Shown: one piece after another, positions 1 to 8,422 of the stretch
How positions within the stretch are numbered: the stretch's first letter is position 1
How the letters are laid out: each line of letters begins with the position of its first letter
From: Parafannyhessea sp902761955
GTDB taxonomy: Bacteria > Actinomycetota > Coriobacteriia > Coriobacteriales > Atopobiaceae
Direction: 5' to 3'
DNA length: 56,395 nt
NCBI GenBank assembly: GCA_902761955.1
Contig: CACWMM010000012.1
Coordinates: 1-56,395, forward strand
Notes under the pieces: generated by a model
Databases searched by the model: none
What the model saw: only the letters and a program-made list of their open reading frames with translations
Told to the model about the DNA's origin: nothing
Translations under genes and position numbers: made by a program

Positions 1-3000
1 GCGCGGCGCTTCGCGTCCTCGATCGCGTCCAGCTGCTCGCGGGTCAGGTGGATGCGTCCTTCTCCCCTGCCCACGGTCACGCCGCCGTCCTCGTCCACCA
101 TCGTGCCATAGGCCGCGTACCCGCCGCTCACGGGTGCGCCCTCGTTCACGATGTGGTCCTCAAGCTCGCCCTTGCGACGCAGGTGTCCGTACTCCTCGAA
201 GTTCGGGATCACGCGCGTCGTCGGGTCGTCCTCGTTCGTCAGCGTGAACTTGGCGTCGGGGTCGCCGGCGGCCTGGGCCTGCTTGAAGTTCTCCTTCGCC
301 ACGCTGATCATCAGCTTGATGCGGTTCAGCTGGTTGACCTCGGACGCGCCGGGGTCGTAGTCGACCGCCACGATGTTGCTCTCGTGGTGCATCTGGCGCA
401 GGCGCTTGATGACGGACTTGCCCACCACGTGGTTCGGCAGGCACGCAAACGGCGAGCACACGATGATGTTCGGCGTGCCGTTCTCGATGAGGTCGCACAT
501 CTCGGCCGTCAGCAGCCAGCCCTCGCCCATCGTGTTGCAGAGCGAGAGGACCTCGGACGCCTTCGCCGCAAGGTCGAAGATGCCGCCGTACGGCTCGAAG
601 CGCTCGGACGCCTCCAGCATCTTGTTGATGGGCTTGCGCATGCCCTCCAGAAAGTCGATGGCCCCCTTGTGCGTCACGCGGTTCACGGCCTTCGTGCCAA
701 GCTCGCGGTTCATGTTCACCTGGTTCGAGACGCCAAACAGGAAGAAGTCCACAAGGCCGGGCACGTCCGCCTCGCAACCCTCGTTCTCGATGACCTTCAC
801 CACCTGGTTGTTCGCCGTCGGGTGGAACTTCACCAGGATCTCGCCCACCACGCCCACGCGCGGCTTGCTGCGGTCGTTCACCAAGGGCAGCCGGTCGAAC
901 GAGCGGATGGTGTCCTCGCACAGGCGATAGAACTCGCGACGCCCCATGCCGCCGATCTCGGCCTTCACGCGGCTCATGAAGAACTCGTACTCGCGGTCCG
1001 CCGCGCCCTTCTCCGCCTCGTACGGACGGGTGCGGTACAGGCACTTCATCAGCAGGTCTCCGTAGAGAAGGGCGTACACCGCGCGCTTCAGTAGGCCCGG
1101 CTTCAGGATGTTCCATCCGGGGTTGTCCTCGTCGAGGCCGCCCGCGACGGAAAGCGAGATGACGGGGATGTCCGCGTGGCCGGAGTCCTTCAGCGCCTTG
1201 CGGATGAGCGCGATGTAGTTGGTGGCGCGACAGCCACCGCCGGTCTGGCTAATAAGCACCGCCGTGCGACTCAGGTCGTACTTGCCAGAGAGCACGGCCT
1301 CCATGATCTGGCCCGTCACCAGGATGGACGGGTAGCAGATGTCGTTGTTAACGTACTTCAGGCCCGTGTCGACGGCCTTGTGGTCCACGGACGGCAGCAG
1401 CACCAGGTTGTAGCCGGCGGAGCGCAGCAGCTGTTCCACGATCTCGAAGTGGATCGGGCTCATCTGCGGCGCGAGGATGGTGTAGCCCTCGGCCTGCATC
1501 TCCTTGGTGTAGCGCACCTTCTTGAACGCGGCACTCTGGGCCTTGCGGTACACGGGCGTGCGACGGCTCAGGTCCGTCTGGCGCGCCTGCTCAAGCGAGC
1601 CGTCCGCCATGTGGACGCCCACGGGCGCCTCCTCCGTGGCCGTGCCGGCAGCGGTCTTGCGCTCCAGCTCGGCGCGCTCCTCCTTCAGCGCCGCCATGAG
1701 CGAGCGCACGCGGATGCGCGCGGCGCCCAGGTTGGACACCTCGTCGATCTTGAGCACGGTGTAGATCTTGCCCGAGGCCTCCAGGATCTCCTGCACCTCG
1801 TCGGTCGTGAGGGCGTCCAGGCCGCAGCCAAAGCTCTGCAGCTGGATCATGTCCAGGTCGTTGCGGGTCGCCACAAAGCGCGCGGCGCGGTACAGGCGGC
1901 TGTGGTACATCCACTGGTCCACCACGCGGATCGGGCGCTCCGGCGCCATCTTGTGCGCCACGGAGTCCTCCGTCAGCACCGCAAAGCCAAAGCCGTGCAG
2001 CATCTCGGGGATGGCGTGGTTGATCTCGCCGTCGTTGTGGTACGGACGGCCGGCGAGCACGATGCCGTGGGCGTCGTTGTCCTCGATCCACTTCAGGGTC
2101 TCGTCGCCCTTGCGGTGCATCGCGTCCTTGAACGCGAGGTCCTCCTCCCAGGCGGCGTTAACGGCGGCGTCCACCTCGGCGCGCGTCAGGTCCGGACCCG
2201 TGAAGCGGCCCTTGCCCGCCGCGGCGTCCTCCTTGCGCTCCACCTGCAGGATCTCGTACAGCCTGCGCTTCAGCTCGTTCTTGTTGTCGTACGGGATGAA
2301 CGGGTCCAGGTACTCCACGTCCGGCGCGGAAAGCTCGTCCACGTTCAGCCCCAGCGCCTGCGGATAGCTCATCACGATCGGGCAGTTGTAGTGGTTCGTC
2401 GCGGTGTCGTCCTCCTGGCGCTCCCAGCGAATGCACGGCATCCAGATGAAGTCCGGATTCTTCTCCAAGAGGTTCATGATGTGCCCGTGCGAGAGCTTCG
2501 CGGGGTAGCACACGGACTCGGACGGCATGGACTCCGTGCCGGCCTCGTACGTCTTGCGCGTCGTCTTGTCGCTCAGCACCACGCTGAAGCCCAGCTTCGT
2601 GAAGAACGTGTGCCAGAACGGGTAGTTCTCGTACATGTTCAGCGCGCGCGGGATGCCCACGGTGCCGCGCGGGGCCTCGTCGGCCGGCAGGCTCTCGCGG
2701 TCAAACAGCAGGCGGTTCTTGAACTCAAAGAGGTTCGGTGCCTTGGACTGCTCGCTCCTGGGCTTGCCGGAGCCCTTCTCGCAGCGGTTGCCCGTGATGA
2801 AGCGGCGGCCGTTGCCAAAGCTGTTGATCGTCAGCAGGCAGTTGTTCGAGCACCTGCCGCAGTGGGCGTTGGTGTGCTTCACCTTCAGGTTGTCGATCTC
2901 TTCGCGCGAGAGCAGGCCGGAGGTCCCCGCCGCGCCGGCGCGGTCGCGGGCGAGAAGGGCAGCTCCGTACGCGCCCATCGTTCCGGCGATGTCGGGCCTG

Positions 3001-4781
3001 ATCACCTCGCGGCCCGTGAGCAGCTCGAACGCGCGCAGCGTCGCGTCGCTCATGAACGTGCCGCCCTGCACCACCACGTACTTGCCGATCTCGTCGTAGT
3101 CGCGCAGCTTGATGACCTTGAAGAGCGCGTTCTTGATGACGGAGTAGGAAAGGCCGGCGGCCACGTCGCCTATGGTCGCGCCCTCCTTCTGGGCCTGCTT
3201 CACGCGCGAGTTCATGAACACGGTGCAGCGGCTGCCCAGGTCAACGGGATGCTCGCCCTTCACGGCAGCGGCGGCAAACTCCTGGACGGTCATGCCCATG
3301 GAGTCCGCGAAGTTCGCGATGAAGCTGCCGCAGCCAGAGGAGCACGCCTCGTTCAGGCTGATGTGCTCGATGATGCCGCCGCGAACCTGCAGGCACTTCA
3401 TGTCCTGGCCGCCAATGTCCAGGATGAAGTTCACGTCGGGCACGAAGGCCTTTGCGCCGCGCAGGTGCGCCACCGTCTCGATCTCGCCGGAGTCCGCGCC
3501 CAGCGCCTCGATCAGGATGCCCTCGCCGTAGCCCGTCGTCGTCACATGGCCAACCACGCAGTCGTCGTTCAGGTGGTCGTAGATGTCGTCCATGATCTTG
3601 CGGGCCGTGCCCAGCACGTCGCCGTTGTTGTTGTCGTACCACGTGTACAGCAGCTCGCCGTCCTCGCCCACCACGGCGGCCTTCATCGTGGTGGAGCCGG
3701 CGTCCAGACCAATGAACACGCGGCCGTGGTAGTCGGCCAGGCTGCCCTTCTGCACCACCTGCTTGTCGTGGCGCTCCTTGAACTCGCGGTAGTCGTCCTC
3801 GGTCGCAAACAGGGGGTCCAGGCGCGCAACCTCGGTGCCCTGCGTGTCGCCCAGGTTCTCCAGGTCGCTTATGACCTTCTCGAACGTAACGTACTTGTCG
3901 CTCTCGCCGGCCAGCGCCGCGCCCGTCGCCACGAAGAGGTGGGCGTTACTCGGCACGATGCGGTGCTCCTCGTCCAGCTTCAGCGTCTTATAGAAGCGCT
4001 TGCGCAGCTCGGAGAGGTACTGCAAAGGTCCGCCGAGAAACGCCACATACCCACGTATGGGGTGTCCGCACGCCAGGCCGGATACGGTCTGGTTCGCGAC
4101 GGCCTGGAAGATGGAGGCCGCGACGTCCTCGCGCGCGGCGCCCTCGTTCAGGAGCGGCTGCACGTCAGACTTCGCGAACACGCCGCAACGGCTCGCGATG
4201 GGGTATATGTGCGTCGCGCCCTTCGCAAGCTCGTTCAGGCCGGTGGCGTCCGTCTCCATGAGGGATGCCATCTGGTCGATAAACGCGCCGGTTCCGCCTG
4301 CGCACGTGCCGTTCATGCGCTGCTCGATGCCGTTGTCGAAGTAGATGATCTTCGCGTCCTCGCCGCCGAGCTCGATGGCGCAGTCCGTCTGCGGAATAAG
4401 CGCCTCGACGGCGTGCTTCGACGCGATGACCTCCTGCACAAACTCCACTCCCAGCCACTGCGCCAGCAGCATGCCGCCGGATCCGGTGATGGACACGCGC
4501 ATGGGCACGTTGCCCAGGGCGCGCTCCGCCTTCTGGAACACCTGCTTCGCCGTCGCCTTCACGTCGGTGTGGTGGCGCTCGTAGTTCGCGTAGATCAGGT
4601 TGTCGTTGTCGTCGATCACGGCAAGCTTCACCGTGGTCGAGCCCACGTCGATGCCCAGGCGCAGGTGCGCGTGCGTAAGGTCGATGGGGTTTTTCGGGCT
4701 CAGCTCGGCGTCTACCTGCTTCAGCTCCACGGCCTGCCTTGACTCCGCCTGGCGGGCGTTCGAATCTGCGGTGTTAGTCAT
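1..4781 (-). CDS. Giant 2-hydroxyacyl-CoA dehydratase activase-like protein (partial, C-terminus beyond window)
   Basis: The frame is open for at least 1593 codons from the ATG at 4781, behind AAGGAGAG, and runs off the left edge. Two ASKHA (BadF/HgdC) ATPase modules are visible. The first starts near residue 43 (IDVGSTTVKLAVID) with NGTCAGGTGAF near 155. The second starts near residue 355 (LDAGSTTMKAAV) with NEACSSGCGS near 478. A DUF2229-type Cys cluster (HCGRCSNNC, GNRCEKG) sits near 635, followed by HgdB-like sequence with further Cys (CYPAKLSHGH, ESVCYP). In small relatives the activase couples ATP hydrolysis to electron transfer into a [4Fe-4S] dehydratase; the substrate of the long fused form is not known. 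The start overlaps the end of the TetR gene by 8 bases, so the two are probably co-transcribed. Family assignment is firm, function open. Confidence 0.9.
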   Translation of the reverse strand, partial: MTNTADSNARQAESRQAVELKQVDAELSPKNPIDLTHAHLRLGIDVGSTTVKLAVIDDNDNLIYANYERHHTDVKATAKQVFQKAERALGNVPMRVSITGSGGMLLAQWLGVEFVQEVIASKHAVEALIPQTDCAIELGGEDAKIIYFDNGIEQRMNGTCAGGTGAFIDQMASLMETDATGLNELAKGATHIYPIASRCGVFAKSDVQPLLNEGAAREDVAASIFQAVANQTVSGLACGHPIRGYVAFLGGPLQYLSELRKRFYKTLKLDEEHRIVPSNAHLFVATGAALAGESDKYVTFEKVISDLENLGDTQGTEVARLDPLFATEDDYREFKERHDKQVVQKGSLADYHGRVFIGLDAGSTTMKAAVVGEDGELLYTWYDNNNGDVLGTARKIMDDIYDHLNDDCVVGHVTTTGYGEGILIEALGADSGEIETVAHLRGAKAFVPDVNFILDIGGQDMKCLQVRGGIIEHISLNEACSSGCGSFIANFADSMGMTVQEFAAAAVKGEHPVDLGSRCTVFMNSRVKQAQKEGATIGDVAAGLSYSVIKNALFKVIKLRDYDEIGKYVVVQGGTFMSDATLRAFELLTGREVIRPDIAGTMGAYGAALLARDRAGAAGTSGLLSREEIDNLKVKHTNAHCGRCSNNCLLTINSFGNGRRFITGNRCEKGSGKPRSEQSKAPNLFEFKNRLLFDRESLPADEAPRGTVGIPRALNMYENYPFWHTFFTKLGFSVVLSDKTTRKTYEAGTESMPSESVCYPAKLSHGHIMNLLEKNPDFIWMPCIRWERQEDDTATNHYNCPIVMSYPQALGLNVDELSAPDVEYLDPFIPYDNKNELKRRLYEILQVERKEDAAAGKGRFTGPDLTRAEVDAAVNAAWEEDLAFKDAMHRKGDETLKWIEDNDAHGIVLAGRPYHNDGEINHAIPEMLHGFGFAVLTEDSVAHKMAPERPIRVVDQWMYHSRLYRAARFVATRNDLDMIQLQSFGCGLDALTTDEVQEILEASGKIYTVLKIDEVSNLGAARIRVRSLMAALKEERAELERKTAAGTATEEAPVGVHMADGSLEQARQTDLSRRTPVYRKAQSAAFKKVRYTKEMQAEGYTILAPQMSPIHFEIVEQLLRSAGYNLVLLPSVDHKAVDTGLKYVNNDICYPSILVTGQIMEAVLSGKYDLSRTAVLISQTGGGCRATNYIALIRKALKDSGHADIPVISLSVAGGLDEDNPGWNILKPGLLKRAVYALLYGDLLMKCLYRTRPYEAEKGAADREYEFFMSRVKAEIGGMGRREFYRLCEDTIRSFDRLPLVNDRSKPRVGVVGEILVKFHPTANNQVVKVIENEGCEADVPGLVDFFLFGVSNQVNMNRELGTKAVNRVTHKGAIDFLEGMRKPINKMLEASERFEPYGGIFDLAAKASEVLSLCNTMGEGWLLTAEMCDLIENGTPNIIVCSPFACLPNHVVGKSVIKRLRQMHHESNIVAVDYDPGASEVNQLNRIKLMISVAKENFKQAQAAGDPDAKFTLTNEDDPTTRVIPNFEEYGHLRRKGELEDHIVNEGAPVSGGYAAYGTMVDEDGGVTVGRGEGRIHLTREQLDAIEDAKRR

Positions 4782-5499
4782 CGTTTCTCTCCTTAAGATT
4801 CAACAGGCCAAGGCCTATCGCGAACTTCGGAACGTCAAAGTCAATGGGACGGCCGTACAGGTCGCCGGGACGCACGAACATGAGCGCCGTCATCAGGCGT
4901 GCCATCACGCCCACGCTCTCGCGCATGCCGCCGGTGAGCCACTCCACGAGGACGCCCACCTCGGCGCTGACCGCGAATGTCAGGTAGTAGTCGAAGAACG
5001 ACCCCATGGCACGGGCGTCCAGGCCGTCCAGCGCGCGATCCGTCACGACGCTGCGCACCATGTCCTTGATGCGCTGCGCAAACGCCGGGTCACCACCCTT
5101 GCCCAGGAGCGCCCCCAGGTACAGGCCCCGGTCCTTGAAGTACTGCAGCAACTCGACGGAGCCGGGACACGGCTCCATGTCCGCGATGGCGCGCTCCAGC
5201 TGCTCAAGGTCCACGCGGGAAATGTCCCCAACCAGCCCGCGCAGGTCGGCGATCGTCTCCTCCTCGGTCTGGTTCACCAGGTCCTGGATGTCGCGAAAGT
5301 GAGAGTAGAACGTCCGCCTCGTCACGTCCGCCCGCTCGGTCACGGCGGTCACGGTCACCTGCGACAGGTCGCCCGTCGCCTGGATCTCCGCCGCAAGCGC
5401 GTCGCGCAGCGCCCGGCGCGTCCGCGCGGACCTGCGGTCCACCGTTGCGGAGGGCGTCCTCCTGCCCGTCGCGGCACCGTGCATGATGGTCTTGCCCAT
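4774..5499 (-). CDS. TetR/AcrR-family transcriptional regulator
   Basis: The protein is 241 aa from the ATG at 5499, which follows GAGG; an upstream in-frame start at 5556 has no good ribosome site. An N-terminal helix-turn-helix fits TetR (VTAVTERADVTRRTFYSHF, about residues 50-70, after a basic stretch RRSARTRRALRDAL). The remaining ~150 residues are a helical ligand-binding type domain with no recognisable ligand signature. Its stop codon lies inside the first codons of the activase gene, which implies translational coupling and makes the activase its likely target. An inverted repeat just upstream (5523-5557) is a candidate operator. Ligand unknown. Confidence 0.85.
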   Translation of the reverse strand: MGKTIMHGAATGRRTPSATVDRRSARTRRALRDALAAEIQATGDLSQVTVTAVTERADVTRRTFYSHFRDIQDLVNQTEEETIADLRGLVGDISRVDLEQLERAIADMEPCPGSVELLQYFKDRGLYLGALLGKGGDPAFAQRIKDMVRSVVTDRALDGLDARAMGSFFDYYLTFAVSAEVGVLVEWLTGGMRESVGVMARLMTALMFVRPGDLYGRPIDFDVPKFAIGLGLLNLKERNDD

Positions 5500-5522
5500 G
5501 TGCCTCACATTCTTGCTCAACG

Positions 5523-5557
5523 TGCGCAATATTTCACAGCTTGTATAGTATTGCACA
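5523..5557. promoter_or_regulatory. Operator-like inverted repeat upstream of TetR gene
   Basis: Arms TGCGCAATA (5523-5531) and TATTGCACA (5549-5557) match at 8 of 9 positions around a 17-bp spacer. It sits 24-58 bp upstream of the chosen TetR start, a usual place for an autoregulatory operator. Function is inferred from position and symmetry only. Confidence 0.4.
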
Positions 5558-5890
5558 ATCTGAGAAGAACAGCTCCCCTCCCCGCATCAATCACGCAACT
5601 GGCACAGTTAGGCCGAGGCGGAATCTCGCCCACCCATCGCCCCCACGTAAAGCGCGGATAACGCTTTCGTTCTCTATGCATGCACTAATATGAAATCCAA
5701 CGGCAATAGTAATCTGTATTTATGTAATTCAAGGCGTCTAATATAACCGTCCTGTTACGAATGTGCCGTTTCGCGAGCCAGTTGATGCGCAAACGTCGAT
5801 ACTCTCGTGCAACGCACGGAGCAACCCCCGGGCGCTACCAGCGTGGCAACAAAGACGATCGCCGCGAAAGTAAATAGGGACGGAGCAATC
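5558..5890. other. Intergenic region, AT-richer, promoter area of first binding-protein gene
   Basis: About 330 bp between divergent genes with no supported ORF. A GAGAAGAAC motif lies at 5562-5570. A possible sigma-70 promoter for the downstream gene is TTTATG (5719-5724), 17 bp, TATAAC (5742-5747). No riboswitch or tRNA was recognised. Confidence 0.4.
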
Positions 5891-6790
5891 ATGCAGAACA
5901 AGATCCAGAACGTCACAGAAACCGCTACAGACCACGGCATGTCAAGGCGCCAGTTCGTCAACCTCTGTGGACTCGGGATTGCTGGTATGGGCACCGTCAG
6001 CCTACTCGCGGGCTGCGGCGGAGGATCCAAGTCTGGCTCTGATTCCTCCGGCTCCGCAAAGAGCGCGTCCTCCAAGGGCGCCAAGGAGTACATCCTCGTC
6101 AAGAAGGGCACCCTCATCGGCGTGTCGGACATGTCCTATCCCCCGCTTGAGTCCATCCCCGATGGCGGCACCAAGCCAGAGGGCTTCGAGATCGACCTGA
6201 TGGACGCCCTCGCCAAGAAGCTCGGCCTCACCATGGAGTGGCTGCCCGCCACGAAGTTCGATACCATCATCCCCCTCATCAAGCAGGGCGGAAAGGCGGA
6301 CGTCGGCGTCTCCGCGTTCACCATCACCGACGAGCGCAAGAAGGAGATCGACTTCACGAAGCCGTACCTCAACTCCAACCAGGGCCTCGTCAACCGCAAG
6401 GCTGACGGCAAGGTGAGCGAGGACGCGCTCAACGCCAAGGACAAGCAGGTCGCCGTCCAGTCCGGCACCACCGGCGAGGCATGGGTGAAGGAGAACCTTC
6501 CCAAGGCCACCTGCGTCCCCCTCGACGATGCGATCCAGGCCATGACCGGCGTCCAGACGGGCCTGTACAACGCCGCGGTGCTCGACCTCCCCGTCGCGTC
6601 GTACCTGTGCACCAAGTCCTACACCGATCTTCAGGTCGATCTCCAGATCGCCACGGGCGAGCAGTACGGCATCGTCGTCAGCAAGGAGAACGTCAAGCTC
6701 CGTAAGGACCTCAACGCCGCCATCAAGGCGCTCAAGGACGACGGCACCATGTCCACGCTCCAGAAGAAGTGGTTCGGCACCACGCTGTAG
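5891..6790 (+). CDS. Tat-exported amino-acid-type ABC substrate-binding lipoprotein (paralogue 1)
   Basis: This 299-aa protein has a twin-arginine signal (SRRQFVNLCGLGIAG) running into a lipobox (LLAGC) near residue 44, then an SBP_bac_3-type periplasmic-binding fold. Typical segments are the opening strand (YILVKKGTLIGVSDMSYPP), FEIDLMDALAKKLGL, DVGVSAFTITDERKKEIDFT and the hinge VAVQSGTTGEAW. It should capture a polar amino acid or similar small solute outside the membrane. The ATG at 5891 follows AGGGACGGAG; an upstream start at 5807 gives an implausible leader. The next gene is a paralogue with near-identical blocks (VQSGTTGE, AMTGVQTGLYNA). No permease or ATPase gene lies nearby, so the transporter partner must be elsewhere. 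Confidence 0.9.
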   Translation: MQNKIQNVTETATDHGMSRRQFVNLCGLGIAGMGTVSLLAGCGGGSKSGSDSSGSAKSASSKGAKEYILVKKGTLIGVSDMSYPPLESIPDGGTKPEGFEIDLMDALAKKLGLTMEWLPATKFDTIIPLIKQGGKADVGVSAFTITDERKKEIDFTKPYLNSNQGLVNRKADGKVSEDALNAKDKQVAVQSGTTGEAWVKENLPKATCVPLDDAIQAMTGVQTGLYNAAVLDLPVASYLCTKSYTDLQVDLQIATGEQYGIVVSKENVKLRKDLNAAIKALKDDGTMSTLQKKWFGTTL

Positions 6791-6822
6791 CGCCACACCA
6801 CTGGTAGCACGTCACCCACCTC

Positions 6823-6846
6823 GGCCGCCCGTCCTCACGGGCGGCC
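6823..6846 (+). terminator. GC-rich hairpin between the two binding-protein genes
   Basis: A perfect 10-bp stem (GGCCGCCCGT / ACGGGCGGCC) with a 4-nt loop. No T-run follows, so it may be an mRNA-stabilising or partial terminator structure that sets the ratio of the two proteins rather than a full stop. Confidence 0.5.
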
Positions 6847-6883
6847 GCCCCAGATTGCATCTCTTACAGGAAGGAACAGAAGT

Positions 6884-7657
6884 ATGAAGCTCAATGTCAT
6901 GTCTCGTCGCGACTTCGTCCAGCTCTGCGGCCTCGGCGCCGCAGGCATCGCTCTCTCCGACTCGCTTGCCGCCTGCGGCTCCTCCGGCACCACCTCGTCC
7001 GCGACGTCCGGCTCCGGCTACACCCTGGTCAAGTCCGGCAAGCTCACCATGATCTCCAACTTCTACTTCCCGCCCTTCGTCTCCATGGACGAGAAGACCG
7101 GCGACTTCGAGGGCTTCGACGTCGACGTCTACAAGGCCATCTGCAAGAAGCTCAAGCTCAAGCCACGGATCCTTCCCTCCGTCCAGTTCGACACCATCGT
7201 CCCCACCATCAAGCAGGGCGGCAAGGCGGACGTCTCCAACCAGTCCATCGTCGTGAAGAAGGGCTCCGCAGCCACCACGCAGGAGCAGCTCAACGCCAAG
7301 GGCATGCAAATCGCGGTGCAGTCCGGCACCACCGGCGAGTCCTGGGCGCAGGAGAACCTGCCCAAGGCCACCGTCGTCCCCCTGGACGACATCATCCAGG
7401 CCATGACCGGCGTCCAGACGGGCCTGTACAACGCGTGCGTCGCAGACCTCCCCGTCACCAGCTACGAGATCAAGCAGGCCTACGGTGACCTCCAGATTCC
7501 CGAGGGTGGCGAAATCCCAACTGGCGAGCAGTACGGCATCGTCGTCAGCAAGAAGAATCCCGGCCTCACCAAGGCCATCAACAAGGCCCTGAAGGAGCTC
7601 AAGGGCGACGGCACCATGGACGCGCTCGAGCAGAAGTGGTTCGGCACGACGATCTAA
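6884..7657 (+). CDS. Tat-exported amino-acid-type ABC substrate-binding lipoprotein (paralogue 2)
   Basis: The 257-aa protein starts at an ATG behind AGGAAGGAA and has a twin-arginine signal (SRRDFVQLCGLGAAG) plus lipobox (LAAC) near residue 30. The mature part is an SBP_bac_3 domain: LTMISNFYFPPFVSMD, FEGFDVDVYKAICKKL, QFDTIVPTIKQGGKADV, then AVQSGTTGESW and YGIVVSKKNPGL. It is shorter than paralogue 1 and lacks the ITDERKKEIDF block, where it reads NQSIVVKKGSAATTQEQ. The ligand site has therefore probably diverged. It likely arose by tandem duplication, is read from the same promoter across the hairpin at 6823, and has no adjacent permease. Confidence 0.9.
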   Translation: MKLNVMSRRDFVQLCGLGAAGIALSDSLAACGSSGTTSSATSGSGYTLVKSGKLTMISNFYFPPFVSMDEKTGDFEGFDVDVYKAICKKLKLKPRILPSVQFDTIVPTIKQGGKADVSNQSIVVKKGSAATTQEQLNAKGMQIAVQSGTTGESWAQENLPKATVVPLDDIIQAMTGVQTGLYNACVADLPVTSYEIKQAYGDLQIPEGGEIPTGEQYGIVVSKKNPGLTKAINKALKELKGDGTMDALEQKWFGTTI

Positions 7658-7805
7658 CGACCCATCCACCTGCGCGTATGCGACACTGTCACACGCTCGG
7701 CCGTGCTTCGCTGCTTGTGTTAGGCTGTTGAACCCGTGACACCAACGAACCATAACGCAGCCGAGAAGAACGCACCCTCCCACCCCAACGCACGCCGCGC
7801 AAGAA

Positions 7806-7836
7806 GGGGCGCCGCATCCAGTGGATGCGGCGCCCC
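7806..7836. terminator. Bidirectional intrinsic terminator
   Basis: A perfect 14-bp stem (GGGGCGCCGCATCC / GGATGCGGCGCCCC) with a 3-nt loop lies between the converging binding-protein and VOC genes, with TCTCATT on one side and AAGAA on the other. Confidence 0.8.
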
Positions 7837-7868
7837 TCTCATTGCTGCTCGTTGCTTCTTGCTGCTCG

Positions 7869-8255
7869 TTACTTCTGGACGGTCAGGTGGATGGCAAACC
7901 CCGCGATCTCCTCCTGGAAGTAGACCAGGAAGGTCTTTCCGTCCTTCAGCACGCGCGATGACTCGTTGATCTTGAAGCCACGCGCCTCGAACCACTTCTC
8001 CGCCGCATCGATGTCGTCCACATGGAAGCCGATGTGACCCTTCGTCCCCCGCCCGCGACCAGGTCTCATGACCTCGATGTAGTCGCTCGCGAAGAGGGAC
8101 GCCGGGGCAATCTCCATGCGCGCAAGTCCCATCAGGCGCTGGAAGTCGCCCACGATCTTCTCCACGTCTTCCTCGGTCTCGGCGTTGATGCCCACGTGCG
8201 CAAGGTACATGCCAAACAGCTCGCGCGGGTCCTCGCTCTTGGTCTGGTCCGCCAT
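7869..8255 (-). CDS. VOC-family (glyoxalase-like) protein
   Basis: This 128-aa protein starts at the ATG at 8255 behind GGGGGAC; a longer frame to 8306 has no ribosome site. It shows the single-domain VOC pattern: MYLAHVGINAETEED at the start, a central HIGFHVDDIDAAEKWFEARGF strand-helix block, and a C-terminal YFQEEIAGFAIHLTVQK strand. VOC proteins bind a metal with His/Glu residues and include glyoxalase I, methylmalonyl-CoA epimerase and dioxygenases. Too little distinguishes the substrate here. It is monocistronic and converges on the binding-protein genes. Confidence 0.75.
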   Translation of the reverse strand: MADQTKSEDPRELFGMYLAHVGINAETEEDVEKIVGDFQRLMGLARMEIAPASLFASDYIEVMRPGRGRGTKGHIGFHVDDIDAAEKWFEARGFKINESSRVLKDGKTFLVYFQEEIAGFAIHLTVQK

Positions 8256-8347
8256 CTTCAGGTCCCCCTTACCATGCCCATCTTGCCATTGACCTGCCGG
8301 CGCCAAACACGCAACGCCAATCGGCCTTGTCCCATTGTATGCAAAAG

Positions 8348-8364
8348 GCCCGGCTTCGCCGGAC
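8348..8364 (-). terminator. Short intrinsic terminator of the DUF554 gene
   Basis: Read on the minus strand it is GTCCGGC-GAA-GCCGGGC, a 7-bp stem with one G-T pair, followed by CTTTTG. It lies 59 bp after the DUF554 stop codon. Confidence 0.6.
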
Positions 8365-8422
8365 GATTATGCGACCGTTACCCACTCGATGCGGAAGGTG
8401 CACCCGTGCCGCGCGATAAGGT

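Noticed and set aside
1176..4742. 1188-codon plus-strand ORF opposite the activase
   Set aside because: Antisense shadow: Ala/Arg/His/Leu/Val-rich translation with no domain, no ribosome site, and the minus frame is an intact recognised protein.
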